Source: Deltaproteobacteria bacterium (lineage in GTDB: Bacteria; Desulfobacterota; Desulfobacteria; Desulfobacterales; UBA5852). From it: a DNA stretch of 64,000 bases. The translations under genes and the position numbers were made by a program. Positions within the stretch are counted from its first letter, which is position 1. Each line of letters opens with the position of its first letter. The stretch spans positions 62,001 through 126,000 of the forward strand of contig JAHLLS010000017.1 of assembly GCA_020444045.1 (NCBI GenBank), given 5' to 3'. Below the pieces are notes generated by a model that was not told where the DNA came from, did not search any database, and worked only from the letters and a program-made list of their open reading frames with translations. Positions 7,676 to 16,414 of the stretch are shown one piece after another.

Positions 7676-9184
7676 CTATAAGTCAAATCCGCAGTATGAC
7701 AGGTTGTAACTCTTGTTGTTCAGAGGAAAATCAGAAATGCCCGTATCTCTCAATGACATGGCCAATCCGTTCCAGTTGTGAAAGGAGGGGTCCTTGACCT
7801 TGTAGCGGACGATTTCCCCATCGGCACCGGTCAACACGCAGTGGGAGACTTCTCCGCGCCAGGCTTCATTCAGCGTGACGACCATAGCGGAAGCCATCGG
7901 TTTAAATTCAGACGGTAGATCGTATTGGGTTTGCACGGGGTCTTTCAACAGGGATTCGATCATGTCCATGGATTGCAAGACTTCATCGGCGCGTGTGCGG
8001 GCGCGGGCGTAGACGTCGCCGGTAGACTTGGCATTTTCAGGTATGTTCAGTTGGGCATAATGTTCGGTGGGGAAATCGCGCCGGGCATCGTAGGCGATGC
8101 CGCAGGCCCGTCCCGCCGGCCCCACCAAACCAAGCTTGTGGGCGTCATCAGTCGAAACGGCACCGCATCCCTCGAAACGGGCCCGCACACTCGGGGTGGC
8201 AAAAAGCAGTTCCATGGTGTGGCGCACCTGGGGTTTCAGCTCCTCGAGTCTGCCGGCAAGGGTCTCCCGGTCCACATCAGTCATGGGAAACCTGACCCCC
8301 CCGGGTCGCACAAGTCCCTTGCCGAACCGGTTACCACACAGCCACAGAGACATGTTAAGAAAGTCTCCCCGCATACGGCCGCAGTAGTTGGCCGGTGGCA
8401 AAAAGGCCACATCACCACTCAACGCCCCTAAATCCCCCACGTGGTTCTGGAGTCGTTCCAGTTCCAGCCCGATGGTTCGGATGATCCGTGCCCCGGCGTC
8501 GGGGGTCGTGTCGGTCAAGGCCTCGATGGCCTGGGCATAGCACAAGCCATGGCCCACAGCGGTGTCACCAGCGATGCCTTCGGCAATGATCGGAAGCCGG
8601 CGGGCATCGACATTCAGTAGAAGCTGCTCGACGCCGCGGTGCTGGTAGCCCAGTTGAATCTCCAGGTGGAGGACACGTTCGCCGATACAGTTGAAACGAA
8701 AATGCCCCGGTTCGATAACACCGGCGTGCACCGGCCCCACGGCCACTTCATGAATCTCTTCCCCCGCAACAGCATAATAATCGTAGTTACCAGGGATATC
8801 CTCAGTGTAATTGTTGCCGAAGACATCTTCCCGACCGCGATAGTTGGGATGGTAGCGCACCATTTTCAACCAGGGGTGCCCTTCGGGCCGAATCGCAAAC
8901 TGTTCGGCCAGTTCGCGTTCAAACAGGTGAAATGGTTCGCAGGTCAGACTCATGGCGGGATAGGTCTCCGGGGCATCACAGCCGGCCGTGAACAGGCGGT
9001 CGGTGCGCAAAACAGCCAAAAGTTTGATGCGATCACCTTCTTCGTAGGCAAAGTATTGTACGACCTTGCCACCGCCATCGACGAGAGCCATGGCCTGAGT
9101 GCGAAAATCGTCAAACGCCAAATGGGGAATACGATCGCGGTCAACCGCCTGCCCGTTGCCGATCTCTATAAAATCCGTCTGCAT
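7676..9184 (-). CDS. Ehr complex large subunit (HyfG/HycE/NuoCD-like) lacking NiFe ligands
   Basis: A 502-residue protein with a NuoC-like N-terminal part (to ~170, including 'CEPFHLFERELAEQFAI') fused to a NuoD/hydrogenase large-subunit domain ('GYQHRGVEQLLLNVDARRL'). In group 4 hydrogenases the segment after RG carries CGICG, and a second CxxC sits at the C-terminus. Here the first region reads 'IAEGIAGDTAVGHGLCYAQA' and the end 'YNLSYCGFDL', so neither CxxC exists and no NiFe site can form. This is the hallmark of the energy-converting-hydrogenase-related (Ehr) family. ATG at 9184 overlaps the TGA of the preceding gene (TGATG), implying translational coupling; a longer in-frame start at 9256 would overlap that gene and is less likely. 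Confidence 0.88.
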   Translation of the reverse strand: MQTDFIEIGNGQAVDRDRIPHLAFDDFRTQAMALVDGGGKVVQYFAYEEGDRIKLLAVLRTDRLFTAGCDAPETYPAMSLTCEPFHLFERELAEQFAIRPEGHPWLKMVRYHPNYRGREDVFGNNYTEDIPGNYDYYAVAGEEIHEVAVGPVHAGVIEPGHFRFNCIGERVLHLEIQLGYQHRGVEQLLLNVDARRLPIIAEGIAGDTAVGHGLCYAQAIEALTDTTPDAGARIIRTIGLELERLQNHVGDLGALSGDVAFLPPANYCGRMRGDFLNMSLWLCGNRFGKGLVRPGGVRFPMTDVDRETLAGRLEELKPQVRHTMELLFATPSVRARFEGCGAVSTDDAHKLGLVGPAGRACGIAYDARRDFPTEHYAQLNIPENAKSTGDVYARARTRADEVLQSMDMIESLLKDPVQTQYDLPSEFKPMASAMVVTLNEAWRGEVSHCVLTGADGEIVRYKVKDPSFHNWNGLAMSLRDTGISDFPLNNKSYNLSYCGFDL

Positions 9185-10605
9185 CAAAACCCTCCCCCCA
9201 TGGTCGTCAGCGCTTGAACAATGGTCTGATACAGGGTCTCCGGTATCCAGAAACAAAGCACCAGGGATGTCGTCAACAGCGCGTACTGGGGCCAGACCAT
9301 GATTGACTTCTCTTCGATCCGAATTGTGGTATCGACATCATCGAAAGAAATTTTCATGACATGCCGGGCAAAACCGGCAAAAATGACGCAGAGGCTCAGG
9401 ATGAAAAGCCCGACGGAGATATAGTGCCCGGTTTGAAATGCGGCCATGATAATAAAGAATTCACCGATAAAAATACCGAAAGGGGGAAAACCGGAGATAC
9501 CGGCAAAGCCACTGAAAAAGGCCACAAACGTTTTGGGCATGCGTCGCGCCATTTGTCCGGTGGCGGCAATCAACCGATTGCCATAGCCTAATAAAATGTT
9601 GCCTGAACATAAGAACAACGAGGATTTGATCAAACTATGATGGATCAGACATAAAACGGCCCCGTAAGCGCCAATACCGCCAATGCCGGTGCCAAAGGCG
9701 ATGATCCCCATATTTTCGATGCTCGAGTAGGCCAGCAGTCGCTTATACTCGGTCTGCTTCAGAATGAACGTGGCCGCCGCCAGAATGGACACCAGACCGA
9801 ACGTCATCAGGATCGTACCGGAAAAATCGCCCAAACCGGCCGCATGCATGATTTTGTTGGTCTTGAAAATCCCCAGGTAGGCGCAGTTGAGCAACACGCC
9901 CGAAAGCAGCGCCGAAGCCGGGCTGGGGGCTTCGCTGTGGGCATCCGGAAGCCAGGTGTGCATGGGCGCCAGCCCCATCTTGGTGCCGTACCCCACCAGA
10001 ATGAAAACAAACCCGGTTTTAAGCCACAGCGGGTCCAGTTGCTTGGCCACATCCGTCAGCGACGAGAAGGCCACCGGCACGTCCACACCGCCCACATCCA
10101 TGGACAGGGTGATAAATACCGACCCCAGCAAGGCCAGCGCAATGCCGACCGAACAAATCAACACATATTTCCAGGTGGCTTCCAGGGATGCCGCGGACCG
10201 ATGGGTATAAATCAACGGCGCACTGGCCAGGGTCGTGGCTTCGATGGCGATCCACATGACCATGATATGATCCGATAGGGTCACCATGGTCATGGTGGAC
10301 AGGAAAAGCAGCATGGAGCCGGTGAAAATGTGCTCTGAGCGAATTTCAGCCGCTTTGAGATAGGCGGTCGTGTATATGGCAATCAAAAAGAACAGCAGTG
10401 ATATAACGAGCAGCGACAAAAGCCCCTCGGGGGTCACGGCGAAATAGGCGGGGAATAGGGCCTCCGGTCGCAGGACCCACAGCATTATGGCCAATGCCAG
10501 GTGAGCCGCACCGGTGAAAACCAGCAGCGGACGCCCGGCGGTCGACGGCAAGAAAAAAGCAACGATCCCGGCCAGCATGGGGGCAATAAAAGCGAACTCA
10601 ACCAT
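9184..10605 (-). CDS. Ehr complex antiporter-like subunit (HyfF/NuoM-N-like)
   Basis: A 473-residue polytopic membrane protein of the Mrp/complex I antiporter family with about 13-14 predicted helices. Typical elements are Glu in 'MVMWIAIEATTLASAPLIY' (TM5 Glu), Lys in 'LVGYGTKMGLAPMHTWLPDAH' (TM7), the discontinuous-helix segment 'SEAPSPASALLSGVLLNCAYL' and Lys/His in 'LIHHSLIKSSLFLCSGNILL'. These residues form the proton or sodium half-channel in the family. It begins 8 bases after the HyfE-like stop and its own stop overlaps the large-subunit start. Together with the HyfB-like subunit it gives the complex two candidate ion-pumping modules. Whether H+ or Na+ moves is not decided by sequence. 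Confidence 0.87.
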   Translation of the reverse strand: MVEFAFIAPMLAGIVAFFLPSTAGRPLLVFTGAAHLALAIMLWVLRPEALFPAYFAVTPEGLLSLLVISLLFFLIAIYTTAYLKAAEIRSEHIFTGSMLLFLSTMTMVTLSDHIMVMWIAIEATTLASAPLIYTHRSAASLEATWKYVLICSVGIALALLGSVFITLSMDVGGVDVPVAFSSLTDVAKQLDPLWLKTGFVFILVGYGTKMGLAPMHTWLPDAHSEAPSPASALLSGVLLNCAYLGIFKTNKIMHAAGLGDFSGTILMTFGLVSILAAATFILKQTEYKRLLAYSSIENMGIIAFGTGIGGIGAYGAVLCLIHHSLIKSSLFLCSGNILLGYGNRLIAATGQMARRMPKTFVAFFSGFAGISGFPPFGIFIGEFFIIMAAFQTGHYISVGLFILSLCVIFAGFARHVMKISFDDVDTTIRIEEKSIMVWPQYALLTTSLVLCFWIPETLYQTIVQALTTMGGGF

Positions 10606-10613
10606 ACGACAAC

Positions 10614-11255
10614 CTATTCCTTTAGCGTCCTGAGATGGGCCGTATCCACATCGTCAAAAGTCTGTTTGATATTCTGGAGGATAATGGCCATGATCATCAC
10701 ACCGGCCAGCACATCCAGCAGGATCCCAAACTCCACGATATGATGGGCGCGAAGCGAAAAACTGGTCCCCACCACATAGATCCCGTTTTCCATCATGATA
10801 TAGCCCAACACCATGGCAATGGCATTGCGCCTTGCCATCAGCAGGAACATGCCGGCCACCAGCAGCGTAATGGCGGTGGGCAGCAACAGGGCATGCAGGC
10901 TGGTCTGGGGTAGATTGAATTTTGGGCTCACAAAAGCGGCCGCCACGATCAGCAGCAGTCCGGCCAGCAGGGAAGCATTGTAACCGATTATAGGTTCAAC
11001 CTCCCTTTTGATGGCGACTTTTTTGATGGCCAGATAAATGCACAAGGGAATGCCGATCCCCCGGATCACCATGGTGGCCAGGGTGAAGACCACACCACCG
11101 ACGGTCAGGTCATGCCCCATGAAAAACGGCACGATGGAAACGACCACACCCTGAAAGGCAACGGCCTTGATCAAGGTCGGCAATCGGCTCGAACCAAAGG
11201 ATATCAAAACGGACAGCAGGACCAGGGCCAAAAGCGTATCAACCGGATGGATCAT
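10614..11255 (-). CDS. Ehr complex membrane subunit (HyfE/NuoK-like)
   Basis: A 213-residue, strongly hydrophobic protein of about seven helices. The C-terminal half resembles NuoK/MrpC, with 'YIMMENGIYVVGTSFSL', 'HHIVEFGILLDVLAGVMIM' and the short polar tail 'NIKQTFDDVDTAHLRTL' typical of HyfE. The Glu residues in 'MMENG' and 'VEFG' correspond to the membrane carboxylates of NuoK that belong to the ion path. The start codon overlaps the TGA of the HyfC-like gene by four bases (ATGA), so translation is coupled. The gene order C-E-F-G-I matches the hydrogenase-4 operon, without a separate HyfD. Confidence 0.85.
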   Translation of the reverse strand: MIHPVDTLLALVLLSVLISFGSSRLPTLIKAVAFQGVVVSIVPFFMGHDLTVGGVVFTLATMVIRGIGIPLCIYLAIKKVAIKREVEPIIGYNASLLAGLLLIVAAAFVSPKFNLPQTSLHALLLPTAITLLVAGMFLLMARRNAIAMVLGYIMMENGIYVVGTSFSLRAHHIVEFGILLDVLAGVMIMAIILQNIKQTFDDVDTAHLRTLKE

Positions 11256-12169
11256 TTGAGAAACTCCAGTGAGATAACGGTTGCAAAAAAAGCCAGCGCA
11301 AAGGAGGTCAACACGAACTGAGGCACCTTGTCCATACGGTAACGGGCCATGACCGACTCGGTCACGCCGACCGCCACGTACACCACCCCCATGGTGACCA
11401 GAAAGATGCCAAGATCCGCCGCCGGATGGCCTAATGTCACCGGGCAGATCAAGCGGGTCACCATCGCGGCATAGAAAAAAAGCTTCAGGAACGATCCCAG
11501 CTCGATGAAAGCAAAATCAGGCCCACTGTGATCCAAAACCATGACTTCATGAATCATGGTCAGTTCCAAGTGTGTGGCCGGATCGTCCACCGGCACACGG
11601 GAGTTTTCCGTCAACAGTACGATAAACAGGGCAAGGACCACGAACAGCAGCGGAGCACCAGCCGCCTGCCAGAAACCTGCGGGCTGACCGGACGAGAAAT
11701 AGGCTGCCAGACTTAACTCACCGGAAATCACGTAAAACAGAATCAGGATCATAAAGAGAGTGGCTTCACAGATGATGGGGAAGTAGGCTTCCCGGGCAGC
11801 CCCCATGCCTTCAAAAGGCGACGCCGTATCCATGGCCGCGGCGATGGTAAAAAAACGCCCCAATCCCAACAAATAAAGCAGTAGAATGACATCGCCCTGG
11901 AAAGAAATTATCGGCGGCTGACCGGCGATAGGCAGGAACATCAGGACAGTGACGGCCGCGCATAGCGAGACCATGGGGCCTATCTTGAAAATGGCAGTCG
12001 TGCTGGTGCTGTAGACCGACCCCTTCCTTAACAGTTTGACCAGGGTGTAATAGTTGATCAGCAGCGGTGGCCCCTTTTTACCTCCGAAAAAGGCCTTTAC
12101 CTTAAGAATGACCGCCGAATAGAACGGGGCCAGCAATATCGCCAAAATAAATAAAAGAACGGATGTCAT
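11252..12169 (-). CDS. Ehr complex membrane anchor (HyfC/HycD/NuoH-like)
   Basis: About 305 residues with eight helices; the NuoH/HycD-type subunit that links the peripheral Fe-S arm to the pump modules. Recognisable parts are the amphipathic N-terminal segment 'GPPLLINYYTLVKLLRKG', 'AAAMDTASPFEGMGAAREA', the acidic loop 'LLTENSRVPVDDPATHLE' (NuoH-like quinone or interface loop) and 'MIHEVMVLDHSGPDFAFIE'. The longest frame opens with TTG 12175, but AAGGA at 12176-12180 fits ATG 12169 (6-base spacing) better; ATG 12172 is also possible. An 84-base spacer separates it from the HyfB-like gene, and its stop overlaps the HyfE-like start. Confidence 0.87.
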   Translation of the reverse strand: MTSVLLFILAILLAPFYSAVILKVKAFFGGKKGPPLLINYYTLVKLLRKGSVYSTSTTAIFKIGPMVSLCAAVTVLMFLPIAGQPPIISFQGDVILLLYLLGLGRFFTIAAAMDTASPFEGMGAAREAYFPIICEATLFMILILFYVISGELSLAAYFSSGQPAGFWQAAGAPLLFVVLALFIVLLTENSRVPVDDPATHLELTMIHEVMVLDHSGPDFAFIELGSFLKLFFYAAMVTRLICPVTLGHPAADLGIFLVTMGVVYVAVGVTESVMARYRMDKVPQFVLTSFALAFFATVISLEFLK

Positions 12170-12259
12170 CATCAATCCTTTTCGCGGAGCCGATTCGTGG
12201 CCGTAAAGTTCATAAGCTGGGAACTCCCTTAGGGTGCTGCCATTGGCGCCTTTCCCACA

Positions 12260-14293
12260 TCAGACAAAGAACAGCAGCACCACAATCGCCAACAGGATAT
12301 AGCCGATGTAGAGATGAATGTCGCCGTGCTGCAGCCATCGAAGCTTATCAAAGGCGGCCAGCACCGGGGATACGATCACGCGCTGCATATGCCGTTCCGC
12401 AATGTCATGAACGTGGCTGTGGTAATAGGTCTTGGCGGGAAAGCGCCCTTCGATGGGAGAATGCTTTTCTTCCAGCGGGGCCAGCGGGCCAAAAAATTCA
12501 AGGATCGATCCGGCGTAGGAAGATCCCGTATACTGCATCCTGGCTGTGGGCTGTGTAAACCCGCATCCCCAAGTGCCGGAGGCGGTCACTGATTTGCCCC
12601 GGTACAAAAAGACGCGCAAAACCATAATCAAAACGAATACCGTAAAAAACAACAGGGCGCCCCGTGTAATGTTGCCGGTAAGCTGCATGAAGGGTGCCAG
12701 CGGCACGCGGCCGTAGCCCAGCTGCAAAGCTTCGGCTGCCTTAAGGGCCATACCGGCAAACACGCCTGGGAAGACGCCGATCACGAGACAGGCACCCGCC
12801 AGCACCACCATCGGAGTGATCATGGAAATACCTTTTTCATTCACTGCCTCTGCGGCCCGGCTGCGGGGTTCGCCCTGGAAAACAACCCCCACCACTTTTG
12901 TAAAGCAGGCCAGTGCCAGTCCGCCGATCACCGCCAGGCTGACGATGGCCAGAAGGCTCAGGGCGAAATCGGCTTGCCCCAGCGCCGCACCGCGAAAACC
13001 GCCAATATAGATCATGAATTCGCTGACAAACCCATTGAAAGGCGGGAGACCGCATATGGCCAGGGAACCGATCAAAAAGGTCGTTCCGGTAATGCGCATT
13101 TTCTTGATCAGCCCGCCCAATACATCGATCGTGCGGGTGCCGGTTTTATGCAGCACCATTCCGGCCCCCATAAAAAGCAGTGATTTAAAGATAGCGTGAT
13201 TGAGCACATGCAGCAAACCACCGCCAAACCCCAGCAGGGCCATAACCGGGTTGCCGGCGGCAACCCCGACCATCCCCAGGCCGATGCCGATCAGAATGAT
13301 ACCGATGTTTTCCACACTGTGATACGCCAGTAAACGTTTGATGTCGTGCTGGCCGAGAGCATAAACCACACCCAGGATACCGGACACCATGCCGGCCACC
13401 AGAACGATATAGCCGGACAAGGGGGCGTGCCAACCCAAGAGCGCGTAGATACGGAGGATACCGTAAATCCCGCACTTGATCATGACGCCGGACATGATCG
13501 CGGAGATGTGGCTGGGGGCGGCCGGATGGGCGTGGGGCAGCCATACATGAAAGGGGAAGACGCCGGCTTTGGAACCGAAACCGATAAAGGCCAGCACAAA
13601 AACCAGCATTTTGGCCGTTTCCGGCAACGCCGCGGCACCATCAAAACCGAAGCTGGCGGCATGGGAATAGATCACCCCAAAGGCTGCCAGTATAACCATC
13701 GCGCCCACCTGGGAAAAAATAAAATAAAGGTAACCGGCCTTGCGATTCCCATCGTTTTCATAATTGTAGACCACGAGAAAAAACGAAGAAAGCGACATGA
13801 TCTCCCAACAAAGCATAAAGGTGATCATGTTCGCCGCGGTCACTACCAGGGCCATGGAAGCCACCAAAAGACTAAAAAAAAGATAGTGCACGGCGACGCG
13901 CACTGTTTTCTGGGCGTTATCCATATAATGGTAGCTGTAGACCGCGGCCAGGAGGGAGACGAGAAAAATGGCCGTCAGGAAAAAAGCCGACAGCCCGTCC
14001 ATTCGAAAGTCCAGTCGAAAGACATGCAGATAGGTTGCCGACGAGGCCCAGTCGACGCCATGGGACAATTTCATAATGGCATCGATCAGCCCGATCAGGC
14101 ATCCGGCAGTAATGCCGAAGGATGCCACAGCCTTCATCACAACAAAGCGGCGCCATAAAAAAAGGAGTGGCAAGATGCCACTCCCGATAATGATGCCAAC
14201 AGCCAGGAAAAAAGGATTTATCGCCAACACCAGCCTTGCTCCCGTCGTGTTTGTGTCCCCTGAAAAATTCGCTTTTCCGCTGTCAAATGTCAT
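12260..14293 (-). CDS. Ehr complex large antiporter-like subunit (HyfB/NuoL-like)
   Basis: A 677-residue polytopic protein, the largest antiporter-type subunit. Family residues are visible: Glu in 'TFMLCWEIMSLSSFFLVVY', Lys in 'FIGFGSKAGVFPFHVWLPHA', 'HPAAPSHISAIMSGVMIKCG', and the later 'LLHVLNHAIFKSLLFMGAG'. The C-terminal ~100 residues ('WGCGFTQPTARMQYTGSSYA', 'LRWLQHGDIHLYIGYILLAI') match the HyfB/HycC tail rather than the long lateral helix of NuoL. It is the first Ehr structural gene; a 136-base gap separates it from the upstream beta-helix gene. There is no clear Shine-Dalgarno sequence before ATG 14293, so the first ~25 residues are less certain. Confidence 0.86.
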   Translation of the reverse strand: MTFDSGKANFSGDTNTTGARLVLAINPFFLAVGIIIGSGILPLLFLWRRFVVMKAVASFGITAGCLIGLIDAIMKLSHGVDWASSATYLHVFRLDFRMDGLSAFFLTAIFLVSLLAAVYSYHYMDNAQKTVRVAVHYLFFSLLVASMALVVTAANMITFMLCWEIMSLSSFFLVVYNYENDGNRKAGYLYFIFSQVGAMVILAAFGVIYSHAASFGFDGAAALPETAKMLVFVLAFIGFGSKAGVFPFHVWLPHAHPAAPSHISAIMSGVMIKCGIYGILRIYALLGWHAPLSGYIVLVAGMVSGILGVVYALGQHDIKRLLAYHSVENIGIILIGIGLGMVGVAAGNPVMALLGFGGGLLHVLNHAIFKSLLFMGAGMVLHKTGTRTIDVLGGLIKKMRITGTTFLIGSLAICGLPPFNGFVSEFMIYIGGFRGAALGQADFALSLLAIVSLAVIGGLALACFTKVVGVVFQGEPRSRAAEAVNEKGISMITPMVVLAGACLVIGVFPGVFAGMALKAAEALQLGYGRVPLAPFMQLTGNITRGALLFFTVFVLIMVLRVFLYRGKSVTASGTWGCGFTQPTARMQYTGSSYAGSILEFFGPLAPLEEKHSPIEGRFPAKTYYHSHVHDIAERHMQRVIVSPVLAAFDKLRWLQHGDIHLYIGYILLAIVVLLFFV

Positions 14294-14429
14294 GCCGAAA
14301 CCGTCATTAACGGCATGCTACCCATTCTAAAAATTCATGAGCATTTAGCCCAGAACACCGACGGAGTCAATAATCAATGTTCGAAACCGAACGGTCACAA
14401 GGCGGTTGTAAAGCTATTTTTGGTTGTTT

Positions 14430-15848
14430 TTACGGGCGGATAATAATGGTCGGGTAAACGCCTTTCAGTTCTCCTTCAGGGTAAGGTTGAATGGTGTTAA
14501 AGGATATATTCTGGTTTTTCTGGGCATGTCCTTTGTTTTTCATTCCATCGTAAAGGGCGCCGTTGGCTTCCAGAATATGATGGATGCGGTCTCGAAAAGC
14601 TGTCACAAAACTGTTCCCACTGCCTTCAAAAAACATGCTGCCAAGCGAAAAGGCATCGTTGATTTTGGTAAGTGCTTTAAGTGAAATACTATGGGTCTCG
14701 AGATCAGTCGCACAAGTGACCAAGCCCCATACCAGATGATCGGGGGGTATTTTCAAAGGTTCTTTAATGTCGATGATGGTGTGGGGCATGATAATGCTGT
14801 CTTTACCGATGGTCAGCCGGCATTCCGGACGCCCCCGCAGAAAGCTGTTAAACCCGACGAAAACGTTTTGTCCCAGGTCCGCTTCGATGATTTTAGCACC
14901 GTGGGCGGTCACGTTTAATCCTTCCAGGCGCGAGTTGATGATGTAGCAATTTTCCTGGGCATTGGCGCCCTTGCCCATCCAGGCATTCTGGAGAAACGCC
15001 CGCTGGGCAACCAGGACGTTGTCGCTGATCTGGGTTTTGGGTTTGAGCACGGCAAATCGATCCAGGGATGCACTGCTGGGAACCGACACCTGCTCAATGT
15101 TAACTTTTTCAAAAACCCGCTGAAAAGCCTCTTTGCGATCTTCCACAAAGTCCATCAGCAATCCCTGGGGAAGTGAGCCCGCCGCAAAATGAATATATTG
15201 ACTCAATTTGGTGGGAGAATATCGGTACAGAAAGTTGAAATTGTTGGGATTCCTTACCCAAACGGTGCCCGGCTCGATATTGAGATGGCTGATCTCGCCG
15301 GCCTGAACATAAGAAAAAGCGCCGATCACGCAATCGTTCATAGTGGTCAGATCGACCGTGGCAAACGGCCCCAGAAAGCTGCCGTCGGTGGGCGAGCCAT
15401 GGATATTGGCATAGTGCGTGGACAGCGTGTTGGTAATGAAAAACTTTTCCAGCGTCTCAGGGTCGTGGGAAAAATTGTGAACCAGGGTTTTGATGAGAAA
15501 GCTGTCTTCGATCCGAATGCCCTCGTCTTTGGAAACCGGGATTTGAAAATTCTGGTACTGAAAGATATCCCCCTTCTTCTTAAGTTCATCCCCCCGGATA
15601 TCGCTTTTATAAAGAATCGAGTTGGTGGTGCGGCATGTTCCTAAGAAATAGCTGCCCGCCAGGTTGGAATGCCGGAATTGAAGATCCAGCGGATGGTGGG
15701 GCGTGATGCCGTAGAAAGCATAAAATTTGACCAGCTGATTGAAGGGAACAAGGTCTTTGACAAAGGGACCAACGTCGTACTCGAGTTCTCGCAGATTGAT
15801 ATTGACGCGTTGGACGATCCGGTCGAAAAGTGCTTTCAGTGCTTTCAT
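14430..15848 (-). CDS. uncharacterised left-handed beta-helix (hexapeptide-repeat-like) protein upstream of Ehr genes
   Basis: A 472-residue cytoplasmic-looking protein with no signal peptide or membrane segment. Two stretches have the short-period hydrophobic pattern of left-handed beta-helix proteins: ~160-215 ('LTTMNDCVIGAFSYVQAGEI') and ~260-370 ('ISDNVLVAQRAFLQNAWMGK', 'AHGAKIIEADLGQNVFVGFN', 'IGKDSIIMPHTIIDI'). These folds usually make trimeric acyl- or nucleotidyl-transferases or carbonic anhydrases. No catalytic signature can be named, so the function is unknown. AGGGA 6 bases before ATG 15848 supports this start; an upstream ATG at 15872 overlaps the CBS gene. It sits between the first CBS gene and the Ehr subunits on the same strand, suggesting a role with them. 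Confidence 0.6.
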   Translation of the reverse strand: MKALKALFDRIVQRVNINLRELEYDVGPFVKDLVPFNQLVKFYAFYGITPHHPLDLQFRHSNLAGSYFLGTCRTTNSILYKSDIRGDELKKKGDIFQYQNFQIPVSKDEGIRIEDSFLIKTLVHNFSHDPETLEKFFITNTLSTHYANIHGSPTDGSFLGPFATVDLTTMNDCVIGAFSYVQAGEISHLNIEPGTVWVRNPNNFNFLYRYSPTKLSQYIHFAAGSLPQGLLMDFVEDRKEAFQRVFEKVNIEQVSVPSSASLDRFAVLKPKTQISDNVLVAQRAFLQNAWMGKGANAQENCYIINSRLEGLNVTAHGAKIIEADLGQNVFVGFNSFLRGRPECRLTIGKDSIIMPHTIIDIKEPLKIPPDHLVWGLVTCATDLETHSISLKALTKINDAFSLGSMFFEGSGNSFVTAFRDRIHHILEANGALYDGMKNKGHAQKNQNISFNTIQPYPEGELKGVYPTIIIRP

Positions 15849-15859
15849 AATAGTCCCTG

Positions 15860-16414
15860 TTAAATGGTGCATTCCTTCATTGCGTGGTAAACGGCAGCGA
15901 AAACGTCCGCCAGTCGCAAAATGCCAATGGTATTGCCATCCTGTGTGACCATGAGCGACAGGAGCTTTTCCTGCACCAACTGGTGGATGGCCATATCCAG
16001 TGTCGCCTGGTGATCGATAAATTCATCCTCGGCGGTGATGTGCATAAACTCCTCGACTTTCAACCCCATCGCCTTTTTACAGAGATCTTCCAGAGGGGCT
16101 CCTTGTCGGCGCTGTTGCTTCCGAAGGCTTCGGACAAATTTGGCGCTGAAGCCGAATTGACCGAGCTCTTTGATACCGTTGACGTCGTCTTGTTTTGGTT
16201 CGAGAGCACGCAGGGTATGCAGATGGCTCAGCTTGCCGATAACACGATTCTTCTCATCGAGGATTAAAATACCGCGATGTTTGTATTTCGTGTGATCAAA
16301 CTCTTCCTGCGCCTTTTCAAGGGTCAGCACGGCATCGAACAATGTCGATCCGACGTGCACCGTCGCGTATTCGGACAACGGCACCATCAGATCTCTTACC
16401 AGATAATTTTCCAC
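15860..16414 (-). CDS. tandem CBS-domain protein (first gene of the Ehr cluster)
   Basis: A 184-residue two-CBS protein: CBS1 ~1-75 ('VRDLMVPLSEYATVHVGSTL', 'KHRGILILDEKNRVIGKLSH') and CBS2 ~115-180 ('VEEFMHITAEDEFIDHQATL', 'GILRLADVFAAVYHAMKEC'). It starts with GTG after GGAGG and is the paralogue of the protein at 6324-6887, sharing length, domain spacing and the connecting segment 'FGFSAKFVRSL' versus 'LGFSTKYIQGM'. CBS pairs typically bind AMP, ADP, ATP or related ligands. Being first in the run it may sense energy state for the complex or the transporter; that is inference. Its stop lies 11 bases before the beta-helix gene start. Confidence 0.85.
   Translation of the reverse strand: MENYLVRDLMVPLSEYATVHVGSTLFDAVLTLEKAQEEFDHTKYKHRGILILDEKNRVIGKLSHLHTLRALEPKQDDVNGIKELGQFGFSAKFVRSLRKQQRRQGAPLEDLCKKAMGLKVEEFMHITAEDEFIDHQATLDMAIHQLVQEKLLSLMVTQDGNTIGILRLADVFAAVYHAMKECTI

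Noticed and set aside
7676..9256. Longer start (9256) for the Ehr large subunit
   Set aside because: Would overlap the preceding subunit gene by 72 bases; the TGATG overlap at 9184 gives a natural coupled start.
13346..14158. Long plus-strand open frame opposite the HyfB-like gene
   Set aside because: His/Gln-rich composition typical of the complement of hydrophobic codons; a shadow.
7676..14293. Annotation as a [NiFe]-hydrogenase 4 (Hyf) or as respiratory complex I
   Set aside because: The large subunit lacks both NiFe-binding CxxC pairs, and there are no NuoE/F/G, NuoA or NuoJ genes; the small subunit has the hydrogenase-style CxxC rather than tandem CC. Ehr fits better.
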